Source of the DNA: Hyaloraphidium curvatum
Lineage: Eukaryota > Monoblepharomycota > Hyaloraphidiomycetes > Hyaloraphidiales > Hyaloraphidiaceae
Length of the DNA: 64,000 nt
Assembly: GCA_025558095.1 (NCBI GenBank)
Contig: JAIVFI010000041.1
Span: 124,001 to 188,000 of the forward strand
Direction: 5' to 3'
Under the pieces are notes generated by a model. It had not been told where the DNA came from and searched no databases. It saw only the letters and a program-made list of their open reading frames with translations. A program made the position numbers and the translations under genes. Shown here one piece after another: positions 1-9,770 of this stretch (within the stretch, counting starts at the first letter, position 1; every line of letters starts with the position of its first letter).

Positions 1-1305
1 GATCCGGTCCGCCGACATGGGCCCCGCGAGCCGCTCGGCGTTGGCCCGATCGGCGAGCGCGGCGGGGTCCAGACCGGGCGGTGGCGCGGCGCCGAGGTGC
101 TCGACGACCTCGAAGGAGCCGGGGACCACGCGCGCGCCGGACTTTTGGAGCTCCGAGAGTGCGGCGAGGCGGTCCAGGCGCTCCTGCTCCTTTTCCCGCT
201 CGGCCTGGCGGCGCGCCGACGAAAAGGGCAGCGTCCAGGACGGGGATTTGCGGTGTTGCTGCTTGCGGGGCGGGCTGGCCGGGCGCGAGGGGAAGGTCGG
301 GGCGTGCTGCGGGTACGGCGGGGTTTCCACCGGCGGGGGCGGCGACGGCGAGAGCGAAAGCGTGGGGATGATTGGCGGCGGGGTCGCCGACGAAGGCGGG
401 GTGCTCGCGGGCGAGGCGCTTCCCGGCGGGCGCAGGGTGCGCGGCTCGGGCGCCGTGTCGGCGTGCGATATCAGCCTGTCGGCGGTGTCCAGGAGCACCA
501 GCTCGGGCGAGATGCGCTGCGGCTCGGTGAAGCTGATTTTGAGGCGCGAGAGGTCCGGCGCCGAGGCCACGGAATGGACCGACGGCGGCGGCGAGGGGGA
601 AGGGTCGCACCGGCCCATCGACGGCGACGGTGCGCGCAATCGCGTCCCGGACAATGTGACTGCGGTGGCGCTGGCTGCGGCCGACGGCCTCCTGCGCGGG
701 TCCGAGCCCGGCAGGTCCGCGACCAGGTGCGCGACCGGGCCCGGGCAGCCCCGCCAGAACCACTGCAGCTCGACGCGGCAGCCGCCCCACTGCGCGCGCA
801 GCGGGAACAGCAGCGACTCGTGCTCCGCGCGGGCGACGGCGACTGCGCGGCGCAGGTTGTCGTCGAGCGGCGCGGCGGCGAGCAGCGCCTCGAGGCGGGC
901 GAGGCGCGGGGCGAGCAGCGCGCGCGTGCGGCGGATGTCGAAGTCGAGCGACACGCGCGGCCGCGGCGGCGGGAGGAGGCGGCGGGCCGTCAAAACGTAC
1001 GGCAGCCGGAGGAGCTCGCCGGGCAGCGCGGGCACCGGCAGCAGCGAGTCCGCGGGGGCGTCCCCGGCCGGGTCGCCGCCCTCCCCCGCCGGTGCGCCCG
1101 CCAGGAAGACGAGGTCGACGCGCAGGAACGTCGCGCCGTCGCGCAGCAGCCCGTCCTCGAACGCGTCGCGCGCAGGCGCGTGCAGCGCGCGGCAAGTCCC
1201 GGACAGCGCGAGCAGCCCCGGCGGACGCAGCCGCCGCAGCACGCGCGCGAGCACCGGCGCCGGCAGCGACAGAAGCCCCGGCGCGGGGGGCGCCTCGTCG
1301 GCCAT
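1..1305 (-). CDS. F-box protein with Ser/Pro-rich tail (C-terminus beyond window edge)
   Basis: The reverse strand is open from an ATG at 1305 to the window edge: 435 codons with no stop, so the C-terminus is missing. Residues about 10-50 read as an F-box (LLSLPAPVLARVLRRL, then LLALSGTCRALH), the Skp1-binding motif of SCF ubiquitin-ligase substrate receptors. A globular stretch of about 120 residues follows, then a long Pro/Ser/Thr-rich disordered region from about residue 230. A charged Arg/Glu helix (RRQAEREKEQERLDRL) lies near the cut end. The F-box directly after the first Met supports this start; no earlier in-frame ATG was seen. Known: F-box proteins recruit substrates for ubiquitination. 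The substrate cannot be guessed. The next gene, at 2236, is divergent. I see no intron, but one could lie in the missing part. Confidence 0.72.
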   Translation of the reverse strand, partial: MADEAPPAPGLLSLPAPVLARVLRRLRPPGLLALSGTCRALHAPARDAFEDGLLRDGATFLRVDLVFLAGAPAGEGGDPAGDAPADSLLPVPALPGELLRLPYVLTARRLLPPPRPRVSLDFDIRRTRALLAPRLARLEALLAAAPLDDNLRRAVAVARAEHESLLFPLRAQWGGCRVELQWFWRGCPGPVAHLVADLPGSDPRRRPSAAASATAVTLSGTRLRAPSPSMGRCDPSPSPPPSVHSVASAPDLSRLKISFTEPQRISPELVLLDTADRLISHADTAPEPRTLRPPGSASPASTPPSSATPPPIIPTLSLSPSPPPPVETPPYPQHAPTFPSRPASPPRKQQHRKSPSWTLPFSSARRQAEREKEQERLDRLAALSELQKSGARVVPGSFEVVEHLGAAPPPGLDPAALADRANAERLAGPMSADRI

Positions 1306-2235
1306 GCGTCCGCGAATGCCCGACGGAGGCCCGACCACCTGCTGCGAACCATCACATGTGCGGACCCCCGGCCGGCGGCCCTCCGAAACCCAGCATCTCA
1401 CTTACTGCACGTTTCTGCAACATCGGTACGAGGTCCGGCACGGGGCTCGCGGAATGGACGGCCACCGGGGCCCGCATTCACGCGAAAGCCCCACAAAATC
1501 CGGAGTCTCATCGCGGTCTCGGTCCGAGCCCTGTCCCATAGCTCGGCCATCGAGCTTCCGAGGCAAAGAAGCAGGAGACACGGGGCGGCCGGATGTCAAA
1601 TGGGCCGCTAAAGCGCTCGCAATGCGGCCCGCGATTCTCCTGCAGAGCCGCTGTGGCAAAAGACCGCTTCCTCGCGGGGAGCTCCCGCCCTGCCCTGTAT
1701 CCGCATCGCGAGGACCGCCGGAGCCAGCGACGCATAGTCGCACACAAACGATGCGTTGCGACGGGGAACCCGCGAGGGATTGCCGCCGCGGGCGAACTAA
1801 ACTGTTTCGGGTGCCAGGGAGCCGCCCTAGACCGCATGGCCGCAGCAGCTTGCTCCCGGGTTTATGCATCGCACGGCGCCAAGTCCGGTAGGAGTTCGTG
1901 GATTGAAACTTTAGCTCTGCTTGCCATCAGGCTTTCCCCCGGTTCGCTGCAATTCTTCAATGTCGGCGGGTTCCTGTGGCGGGCTTCGGGTCTCGAGACG
2001 AATCGGCGACTTCAGCGAAAGCCACCGCATGGGGTGCGGAATCCGACCGACTTCAAGTCGATAATGGTATACAAAAGAAGTCTCGCAGCAATCTGTGGCC
2101 GTCTGCGGCGATATTGAGGCGAGCCGTGCACGCGGAGGGAACCGACGGGCACTGGCCCACCAAGGTGGGTGAAACTTCTCCTTCGCCTCACTCAAATCCA
2201 ACTTACGATTCACACACTCGCGACAACTCCGAGCC
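1306..2235. other. Divergent intergenic region, no gene seen
   Basis: 930 bp between the reverse F-box gene and the forward gene at 2236. Frames across it are open on both strands only because of the GC bias, and none has a protein-like composition. It must hold both promoters. I saw no clear TATA box or repeated operator. Confidence 0.5.
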
Positions 2236-3299
2236 ATGCCCCGCACCTTCCCGCAACCCGCCGGCCCCCCCGCTGCGCCGCAGTGGCCGGCGTGGGCCAC
2301 GCACGCGCCGCCGCCGCGCCCGACTGGGCCCGGCCCGCCCGTCGCGCACGTCGGCCCCCGCGCGCAGACGCCCGCGCCGCCCGCCCCGCTCTCGCCCGCC
2401 TCGCCGCAGTCGCCGACGAACTCGTTCGGCTCCGCATCGACGTGGTGGCAGCCGGGCGCCGCCGGCGCGGCTTTCCCCGGCTCCCCGGCCGCCGCGACAC
2501 TCGGCCGCTCGCTGCCCCCGACGCCCCCGCCGCCCGCCATCCCCGACAGCGGCCCCGTCGCCGTGCTGTACTCGGACGAGGCGCGCAGGCCGCGCTTCCT
2601 GTTCCGCCGCAAGGACAGGGTCGACGCCCAGCTCCGCGACCTCGATGCGGACGTCGCAAAGGCCGCGGACGTCAAGTACTCCAAGGACTTCCTCAGCAAG
2701 CACTCCAACTACGTCATGGCACGCGAGGGCAGGCGTGGGGACTTCAGGGGCTCCGAGGGCCAGTGTGGGTTGCTCCGTGGCTTCATCTCCGCATGTCACT
2801 GACCTTTCTCCGCCGTTGCAGGGATCTACTACGTGGGTGCCTCGCAAGGCCCCCTCGCCCGTGACTGGCAGACCTGCTGACACCCCTTTCCTCGCAGAAC
2901 AAGGTCAACGCGCGCATGCTGGCCTTTGCCCACCTCAACCCGGACCTCGTGAAGGAAATGGACAAGCCCGAGCTGACCGAGCTCGCCGACGCCTTCCTCA
3001 AGGCCACCGGCGAGGCGCCTCCCCAGGGCCCCCGCCGCCGCCGCGCCAAGTCCGCCGGCATCGGCCCGCGCGGCGGCCCCGCGGGCGGCGCGGGCGGCGC
3101 GGGCAAGCGCGGGCGCAAGAGCCGCAGGACGAGCACGGACGAGGGCAGCCTGCCCGACGTGGAGCGCTCCGAGTCGACCCCGGCGGTTGAGGCGCCGTTC
3201 CCGGGTGCAAGGGAGGAGAGGCCGTGGTACCTGTCGGGCAGGCTGGGCTTTGTGGGCGGCAACTTTGTCGTGCTGCCGGGGTCCGGCCACACGCTGTGA
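2236..3299 (+). CDS. Unknown proline-rich protein, 313 aa, with an 11-nt exon
   Basis: Not recognised. Three exons fit: 2236-2764, 2822-2832 and 2898-3299 (942 nt, 313 aa). Both introns (57 and 65 nt) start GTGGGT, carry CTGAC branch points and end in CAG. The middle exon is only 11 nt (GGATCTACTAC). If it is skipped, or if the competing GTGACT donor is used, the frame into exon 3 fails or the intron is only 37 nt. Residues 1-100 are Pro/Ala-rich and low in complexity. Residues about 105-175 are charged and helical (KYSKDFLSKHSNYVMAREG). Exon 3 begins with a leucine/aspartate helix (NPDLVKEMDKPELTELADAF), followed by an Arg/Gly/Ala-rich basic segment and the C-terminus YLSGRLGFVGGNFVVLPG. There is no signal peptide or membrane segment. 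The basic Lys/Arg clusters would suit a nuclear or scaffold protein, but this is only inference. Confidence 0.55.
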
Positions 3300-4120
3300 T
3301 GCGGGCCGGTTCCCGCTCAGAACGGGTGGACAGGAAACTCTTGGCAAGGTGGACGGCGGGAGGTGTACAGGCGACAGGTTCCCCCGAGCATGGGGACCTG
3401 GGCGTGGACGGCGAAAAGCTCCGACGCGGTTGCACAGGCGGTGTGATTGATACCAGTCAGGCGTTGATTCTGTATGGCTGAAAAATGGGCATTGCAGCGT
3501 TGCAGACAATCGGGAGGCGGTCGCGGCCATGTCCTCCTTCGCTTCGACAAGCACATCCTCGGCCGGCAGCTTCTATCCAGCGCCATGGACCATCTGGTGC
3601 CGTTTTGCTGAGCTTCGAGCGACGCGCGGTCACGCCTTGATGGACGGTCTGGCAAAGCGGCAGCTCTCCGCGTTCCGTCGGGCCCGGGGCAGGGGAAGCG
3701 AGCGCTGGAGGGACCTCGATCAGCACCGATTGACTTGTGCGGCCGATTGGCCGTCCCTACGAGCTGGATGGCCATCGGATCGCCGGCACTCGGGAGCGCA
3801 TACTGGGGGACTAGGTTCGGACGGACGAGGATACACACAGTTTGGAGTCGGCACCGCTTCATCCGCAGCTCTTCTGCTCGGCACAAGTGGGCACGTAACG
3901 AAGGAGGTCTGTGAGGCGGTAGGGATGTCGGCTCCGAGGACGTTCGAAGGGACCATTCGAAGGGACCTTTTCGGGGGAGCGGTCATCCCGAAGGTCCCTA
4001 CGGCCCGAGTTCAAAAGGACGCGCTCCCCCCCCCACCATCCTCCATCCACCCGTCCACCCAACAGACCAGCGCCGCCAGGCGCGCGCTGTCTGGTCTGAT
4101 CTGACCTCCCCTCCCTCCAG
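3300..4120. other. Intergenic region probably hiding a 5' exon of the next gene
   Basis: 821 bp. The last bases (ctgacctcccctccctccag) are a good branch point and acceptor, so the end of this stretch should be an intron. I looked for an upstream exon with a signal peptide ending in phase 2 and found none that convinces. A 12-bp tandem repeat lies at 3943-3967. Confidence 0.4.
3943..3967. repeat. Two direct copies of TTCGAAGGGACC
   Basis: TTCGAAGGGACC occurs at 3943-3954 and again at 3956-3967, separated by one base (13-bp period). Each copy starts with the palindrome TTCGAA. It could be a paired regulator site upstream of the surface-protein gene, or a replication slip. Confidence 0.45.
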
Positions 4121-5379
4121 GTGGCCCAACAACCTCACCCTCGATGCCGACTCGGGCTACATCAGCCTGCCCGGCTACACCGGAACCGTCGAGATCAACT
4201 CGTACACCCTGCCCACCTGCGTCAAGACCGACGGCTCTTCCAGCACGGCCTTCACGACCCAGGACTTCTGCTACCAGAACGGCCAGCTGAAGATCGCCAT
4301 CGGCGACGTGTGCAACGTCGGCGGCACCTACGCCTTCAACTTCGATACGAACTGCTTCCCCGGCGCGGCAAACACGAATACCTGCACGGGCAAGGTGCTC
4401 ACGGCCAACGCCCTCATCGGCACGCCCAACGCCTCGGGCGCCCTCGAGCTCGACCTCTGCAACGCCCTGCTGAACACGGTCGCCTCGGTCACCGGCGTGA
4501 TGGTTGCGGACAAGCCCCAGGGCTACTTCTTCGGCGACACCGTCCTGCTCACGGCCACCTTCACCTCGCCCGACCTGCCCATCTACGAGGCCCGCCTGAC
4601 CAAGATGATCCTCGGCCGCAACAAGGTCGAGCGCACGCCCAACATCGGCGCCGCCACCACCGTCACGCGCAATGTGAACACCACGCTCGTCGACTCGGCC
4701 GCCGGCCCCGCCGCCGTCGGTGCCCTCTCGACCCTCGCGGTGAACACCAACTTCACGTACCTGCCCACGGCCGACCCGAACGTCGTGGAGATGAAGGTCA
4801 CGCCCAACATGCTGCCCAAGCAGGCCGGCGTCGATTTCAACGACGAGTCGTTCCTGACCACGGACGACTTTGACTCGATCACCGTGAGTAGCTTACGGAT
4901 GCGGGCCGCACTCGATCGGTCGCTCACACACCTCCTCCCTCCAGGACTACACCTTCTACGCCACCTTCCGCATCTACTTCGACCAGCAGTCCGCCTCCGG
5001 CCAGCGCCGCCGCCGTCTCCTCGCCCGTGACGTGCAGGTGCCCGCCCCGGCCCTCCGTCAGACGACCACGAGCAACCAGAACGCCAATGCCGCCCTGACG
5101 GTGCCGCCGAACCCGAACGCGGTGCAGACCCAGCCCACCACCGCCCCGGTCGCCCCCGTCGCCCAGCCCGCCGCGGCCACCTCGTCGAACGAGGCCCTCG
5201 TCATCGCCGCCATCGTCATCGGCACCCTCGCCCTGCTGGCCGCCTGCTGCACCCTCATCGTGCTGCTCGCCATGCGCCGCAAGGACAAGAAGCGCGAGGA
5301 GGAGGACGCCTTCATCCGCCAGAGGCTCGTGCAGGGGCTCGACGCCAAGGCGCCCGCGTGGGGCACCGCCTCGGCTTGA
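4121..5379 (+). CDS. Single-pass membrane surface protein (first exon not found)
   Basis: Two exons are clear: 4121-4883 and 4945-5379, joined across a 61-nt intron (GTGAGT...CTCCAG, phase 0). Exon one follows an acceptor at 4120 and starts in phase 2, so an upstream exon with the start codon and probably a signal peptide is missing from the model. The ectodomain has about 300 residues and is rich in Thr, Asn and Cys, with several N-glycosylation sequons. Near its end is an Arg run (QRRRRLLARD) that could be a dibasic/furin-like cleavage site. A Thr/Pro/Ala-rich stalk follows, then one membrane helix (EALVIAAIVIGTLALLAACC) and a short basic and acidic tail (RRKDKKREEEDAF). The topology is type I, with the N-terminus outside. 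No family is recognised; it may be an adhesin or wall-associated sensor. Confidence 0.6.
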
Positions 5380-5632
5380 GCATTTTTTGGGGAGGGGAAA
5401 AGGGCCGCAGCCCGTGATCGGGCAATCTAGTGTAGACACCCGAGTTCAAAACTGCAATGCCTTGAACGTACTTTCCTGCTTCGAGCCCCGTCCGATGTCC
5501 AGTCACGCGCACGGTGGATGCAAAAAGCCCAGGAGAGAACAGACAAGGGTGCAATCCGCGTAAACGTAGGTGTCGAACAAGTCTTAAAATTGAACTCTCC
5601 TACAAACATCATGCGAATCACGCGGTTCGCAA

Positions 5633-6524
5633 CTAAGGCCTGGCACGAGCTTGAACGGTGGCGCGGATGTAGGCGAAAAAGGCCTCCTCGTCAAAGAGCT
5701 CGACAGCTTGGCCGCGAAGCATCTTGGACCAGTTGCGGGCGCTGACGATGAACAAAGGCAGGCGCCCGAGGCCGTTGGCCTGACGGCTGTTTTCGACCTG
5801 CGAACGGAGCGCCCGCTTGGCCTGCTCGACCGTGGTAATGCTGGGATCGTCCTCCAGGAGTGCATCGAGGTCAATGTCGGCCTTGGTCCAGACGATGCCG
5901 ACGGTCCGGTTGAACTCCGCGGCGCCCGTGGCGACGTCGTTGGCCACCTCCATCAGGCGGTTCGCCGAGACGAGGAAGATGGCATCGAAGGCATCTGCAA
6001 AGCACGTCAGAGCCCGCAAGCGGAGGTGCACAGGAGTGGAACCCACAGAGCTTCTTGTCGGCAAAGTAGGTCGCGGCGGGGTGGTTTACCGTCCCGGCGC
6101 CGGGAATGCCCCAAATCTTGAGCCACGGCAGAGTCGGGTGCGAGTACACTTGGATGTTCATCGTGGTTTCGGTGATGCCGACCGGAGCCGCGCCACGAGC
6201 CCCGTTTAGGATGCCGAGGAGCGCATTGACGAGAGAGGATTTGCCGACGCCGGAGGAGCCGCACAGGGCAATGTTGTACTGCGAGGAGCGCACACAGGAT
6301 CAGCAAGAGCGTGCCGGTGCCGGCGAAGGGAGACGCACGTAGTTCACCGGGTCAATGCCGAGAGCTTGCTGGGCTTCCGCGATGAGCTCGGCGGGGGTCT
6401 TGCCCTGGGCCGGCGCGACCTCGACGGGGCGGCTCGGCGGCTTGCTGAAGATGGAGACGAGGGTCTCGACGATCTTGAAGATAACGGGGGCGACGGGCAG
6501 GATGGCGGAAACGACGGATCCCAT
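5633..6524 (-). CDS. IIGP/IRG-like GTPase A, N-myristoylation motif, altered G3
   Basis: Three exons: 6339-6524, 6047-6278 and 5633-5994 (780 nt, 259 aa); the introns are 60 and 52 nt and all junctions keep frame. The family is the P-loop GTPases of the interferon-inducible (IRG/IIGP) type. G1 is GSSGVGKSS (residues 69-77), the G2-like block is PVGITETT, and G4 is WTKAD (175-179). The segment after G3 (HPAATYFADKKL) matches the IRG-like order. G3, normally DLPG, reads GIPG here (residues 119-122), so the Mg-contacting Asp is absent. The start MGSVVS fits the N-myristoylation consensus, as in mouse Irga6. The C-terminal helical domain of vertebrate IRGs is missing, so this is essentially a bare G domain. 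It is divergent from its paralogue at 6753. Role (membrane or vacuole targeting, defence) is inference only. Confidence 0.82.
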
Positions 6525-6752
6525 GGTTGAAGACGGTTCGTTGCTGCGCGGCGAGTGGGGCCCGCCGCTCGGCCGGCCCGGACTTTATAGTCCATTGCGC
6601 GTAGGGACCAGCCTCAACAGCGTCTCGCGGGTCTCAATGGGTCTCAATGCTGTCTCCAGTCTCACGGCCGCGGGGTCTCAAGGTGTCAACATTACGTCAG
6701 CACCACCGATGGGCTTCCAACGCATCGTTGCAATTCCCGCGGAACTGCAGCT
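6525..6752. promoter_or_regulatory. Shared divergent promoter of the two IIGP genes with GGGTCTCAA repeats
   Basis: 228 bp separate the two start codons, so both genes must be driven from here. GGGTCTCAATG occurs at 6629-6639 and again, overlapping by one base, at 6639-6649. A third partial copy, GGGTCTCAAGG, starts at 6673. The spacing of the first two is exactly 10 bp, one helical turn. That would suit a shared activator site, but the assignment is inference. Confidence 0.5.
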
Positions 6753-7521
6753 ATGGGCAACTACCTAGGAAAGCTGAGCTATGCTGTCAGCAAGCTGGGG
6801 ATCGACTACAACAACGAAGTAGGCGCTCGCAGCGGTTCGGCCGCTTCCGCTCACCGACCGCCCCAGTTCCACGTCGCCCTCTGCGGCCCGTCCGGGACCG
6901 GCAAGTCGTCGCTGATCAACTGCATCTTGGGCCTGCGGAGCGGCGACCCCGGATCTGCCCCCGTCGGGATCACGGAAACAACGCACGAACGGAAGATGTA
7001 TACGCATCCCAAGCTTCCATTCTTCAAGGTGTGGGACCTGCCCGGCGCTGGGACACAGCACCACCCTGCATCAACCTACTTTGAAGACCAGCTCCTGTGT
7101 AGGTTGCTATCCTCGGGGGCTTCGAAGCCTGACCGCTGACGACCCACCTGCAGACGGATTCCACATGATCATCATCGTGTCGTCAAACAGGATCCTTGAA
7201 GTCGTGAACGACATCGTCAGGCACTCTGCAGGATGGCCGCCGAAGATGCTTCTGGTGTGGACCAAGGCCGACTGCGACCTTGAGTCGCTCACGGAAAACG
7301 GAGCTTCGATCGCGGATGCCAAGGCCGCTCTAAAGGCAGCTGTAAAGCGTGATTTCCAGGCCAAGGGGCTCAACGGCATCCCGATGTATGTCGTCAGCGC
7401 ACGCAACTGGTCTAGGAAGCTCCGCGGCGTCCCTGCAGAGCCCTTTGAAGAGGAACTGCTTTTGGCGCACCTCGAAGAGTCTGCCAGGAGCCGGATGCAG
7501 CGCAGGAGCAGGCGGGCATAA
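6753..7521 (+). CDS. IIGP/IRG-like GTPase B
   Basis: Two exons: 6753-7098 and 7154-7521 (55-nt intron GTAGGT...CTGCAG, phase 1), giving 237 aa. G1 is GPSGTGKSS (residues 45-53), the G2-like block is PVGITETT, G3 is DLPG (95-98, intact) and G4 is WTKAD (151-155). It begins MGNYLGKLS, so Gly2 could be myristoylated, although position 6 is Gly rather than Ser. The phase-1 intron falls at the same place as intron 2 of the reverse-strand neighbour (both create a Tyr codon after ...LL/KL). The two are therefore duplicates that share an intron. Vertebrate IRGs are about 400 aa; both genes here stop after the G domain. The main difference between the copies is the G3 aspartate, present here and lost in copy A. 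Confidence 0.85.
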
Positions 7522-7708
7522 AGAAGCGGATCACCTGTTTAAAGACGGGCAAATGATGCGCTTGAATGCATTGTAACGTAACACGATTGTTGGGAAGCGA
7601 CACGACTCGTTGCTGGCGTGTCGATCCGCACGTGGACACAGGGTGTCGCACTCCGCAGCCCCTTCCGTGTCATGAGGACTCGCGGCGCGCCCTCGCGACC
7701 TTCTTTCG

Positions 7709-8206
7709 ATGGAATTAGGATCTGGAGCATCATCCTTGAGGGCAAAGCGCAGGCGCAATGACGATGCGCGCCCGGAACGCGTGCTGCGCCCTCGAAGAGC
7801 CGGAGCTACTACAGGAGGGTCCGGGAGGTCGAATGGCGCCGGACGCGGACAAGAACTGGACCGCCCGACGGCAAGCTCTCTTGGCACGGTTAATGGAGCG
7901 GCCGCGGATCCCGTGGAGCGACGTGCCGAGGAGGAAAGTGCAGACACGCGACCTGTTCTCGAGGGCTCGACGGCCTTGCCAATTGAGGCCACGATCCTCC
8001 GCCTGCTGGCGGCCCGCAAGGACGGAGCCACGATCTGCCCCTCGGAAGTTGCCCGCGCGCTGGCCAAGGATTGGAGGCCGCTGATGGACCCAGTCCGAAC
8101 CGTTGCCTCGGACTTGGTCGATCGCGGACTGATTGTCGTCACGCAAAAGGGCCAGATAGTGGACTTGCGGACAGCGAAGGGGCCGATACGGCTCAGGAAG
8201 AGATAG
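7709..8206 (+). CDS. DUF3253-family protein
   Basis: Intronless, 165 aa, starting at an ATG at 7709. The first 85 residues are basic, low in complexity and probably disordered. The C-terminal 80 residues match the DUF3253 family, a small winged-helix-like domain common in bacteria. Typical blocks are ILRLLAARKDGATICPSEVA, then WRPLMDPVR, then DRGLIVVTQKGQ and the end GPIRLRK. Function is unknown in the family; a nucleic-acid role is guessed from the fold. It lies downstream of IIGP B in the same direction (187-bp gap), and its 3' end is only 77 bp from the convergent lactate dehydrogenase. The basic N-terminal extension is not part of the usual domain. Confidence 0.75.
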   Translation: MELGSGASSLRAKRRRNDDARPERVLRPRRAGATTGGSGRSNGAGRGQELDRPTASSLGTVNGAAADPVERRAEEESADTRPVLEGSTALPIEATILRLLAARKDGATICPSEVARALAKDWRPLMDPVRTVASDLVDRGLIVVTQKGQIVDLRTAKGPIRLRKR

Positions 8207-8283
8207 TTCCATTGCTTGATTGTGGTGTACGGACCAGCGCGCCCGAGCTGCGCCAAGCCATAGAATCATCACCAGTCGTTGCG

Positions 8284-9540
8284 CTACAGAACCACCGGAT
8301 GCAGCGGCATCCCTGTCCGAGCGAAGTTCGAAATGTTCGCAATCGTCGTGGAGGCAATCGCCCGCAAGGCCTCCTCGGTGAAGAACCCTTGGTGTCCCGT
8401 CACCAGAACGTTGTTGAAGGTCAGGAGCCTTGCGAAGACGTCGTCGGTGATGACCTCCGACGAGAGATCCTTGAAGAACAAAAGTTCCTCTTCCTCGTAA
8501 ACATCCATACCCAGGTAGCCGATCCGGCCCGTCTTGACGGCCTCAACAACGGCCGCGGTGTCCAGCAGCGCGCCCCGCGACGTGTTGATGATCATCGCCG
8601 TCGCCTTCATCTTCCTGAGCGCCGCGTCGTCAATGATGTGGCGCGTCTCGGGCGTTAGAGGGCAATGCAGGCTGATTATATCTGATTCCGCGAGCAGCGC
8701 GTCCAGCGGCCGGTACTCCATCCCGAGCGCAACGCACGACGGGTTCTGGTAGTGATCGAAGCCCAGCAATCGGCATCCGAACCCGGCCATTATCTTTGAG
8801 AACGCCAGGCCGATCTGTCCCGTCCCGATGACGCCGACAGTCTTTCCGTGGACATCGAATCCAAGCAGGCCATCCAAGGCAAAGTTGCCCTCGCGGGCGT
8901 GCATGAAAGCGCGGTAGATCTTTCGGTTCAGGGCCATAATCAGGGCGACAGCGTGCTCCGCCACGGCCTCGGGGCTGTAGGCGGGTACCCGGGCGACCGA
9001 GATGGAGAAATGCTTCGCGGCTTCGAGGTCCACGTGCGAGAAACCGGCCGAGCGCAGGGCAAGCAACCTAATTCCGTTGTTGGCGAGCACTTCCAGCGCC
9101 GCAGCGTCCGCGTGGTCATTAACGAAGATGCAGGCCGTACCACAGCCGTTGGCGAGGTGCGCGGAGCGGGCGTCCAAACGCTGGTCGATCCACGTGAAAG
9201 CGTGCTTCGGGCCGCCCGACTCGCGGTTCGCCGCCTGCAAGAACCGCTTATCGTAGGCCTTTGAGCTAAAGACGGCGACGCGCTGAGGCCGCACCCATTG
9301 GGAGGGTTTATTGGTGGAAGAAGAGTCGGATCCGTCTTCGCCGGCTCCTCCCTCCCCACGCCCGTGTCCTTGGTGCCCGGGCGGTCGGGGCGGGTGGTGC
9401 GTCCGCATCAGTCGCGTGTCCCAGCGAGCAGTCGCAGGCCTGAGCTCTCTCGGAGCGTGGTCGCGCGCCGCTCGGACCAACCGGCGGGACGAGCTCGGCA
9501 GCGGCGCCAGGCACCGCAGCGGCAGCGCGACCGCCCGCAT
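8284..9540 (-). CDS. D-lactate dehydrogenase (LdhA-type 2-hydroxyacid dehydrogenase) with N-terminal extension
   Basis: A 418-aa intronless frame from an ATG at 9540. It converts pyruvate and NADH to D-lactate and NAD+. The catalytic region (about residue 85 to the end) closely follows bacterial LdhA. The start is VAVFSSKAYDKRF, the substrate-loop arginine lies in LRSAGF, and the NAD site is GVIGTGQIG. Later come the hinge block HCPLTPETRHI and NTSRGALLDT, with the catalytic His in VTGHQGF. The enzyme is normally about 330 aa. The extra 80 residues at the N-terminus are Arg/Ala/Pro-rich with almost no acid at first (MRAVALPLRCL, then RRLVRAARDH), which looks like a mitochondrial presequence. 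The frame extends further upstream, but only to a GTG, so I take the ATG. A bacterial origin is possible, but base composition matches the neighbours. Confidence 0.88.
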   Translation of the reverse strand: MRAVALPLRCLAPLPSSSRRLVRAARDHAPRELRPATARWDTRLMRTHHPPRPPGHQGHGRGEGGAGEDGSDSSSTNKPSQWVRPQRVAVFSSKAYDKRFLQAANRESGGPKHAFTWIDQRLDARSAHLANGCGTACIFVNDHADAAALEVLANNGIRLLALRSAGFSHVDLEAAKHFSISVARVPAYSPEAVAEHAVALIMALNRKIYRAFMHAREGNFALDGLLGFDVHGKTVGVIGTGQIGLAFSKIMAGFGCRLLGFDHYQNPSCVALGMEYRPLDALLAESDIISLHCPLTPETRHIIDDAALRKMKATAMIINTSRGALLDTAAVVEAVKTGRIGYLGMDVYEEEELLFFKDLSSEVITDDVFARLLTFNNVLVTGHQGFFTEEALRAIASTTIANISNFARTGMPLHPVVL

Positions 9541-9770
9541 GCTTCCGATTGCGTGCCAAGCCAAGCGAATTCGGGGTTTGAACGCGCCCACGAGGGCAGA
9601 GCGCGGGGAGAGCGTCACGGCGCCTTTGTTTGGCGGCTGACTCAGTTGACGCGCCCCGTCTCCTACCGCTGCGGCTGCGGAATCCCGGTCTCATTCCGGC
9701 CCAGAAGCAACGAAATCTACATTCAGCAACATACATTACTCGGATACGATGGCAATGCACAACGATGGAA

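Noticed and set aside
17-1891. 624-codon forward open frame
   Set aside because: Arg/Ser/Gly-rich shadow of the reverse-strand F-box gene, whose own frame is open to the window edge and has a recognisable domain.
4063-4098. 8-bp inverted repeat CAGACCAG...CTGGTCTG
   Set aside because: Lies just before a branch point and acceptor; stem is short and flanked by simple GC repeats, so chance is likely.
9541-9618. Longer D-lactate dehydrogenase start
   Set aside because: The extended frame begins with GTG; the first ATG is at 9540.
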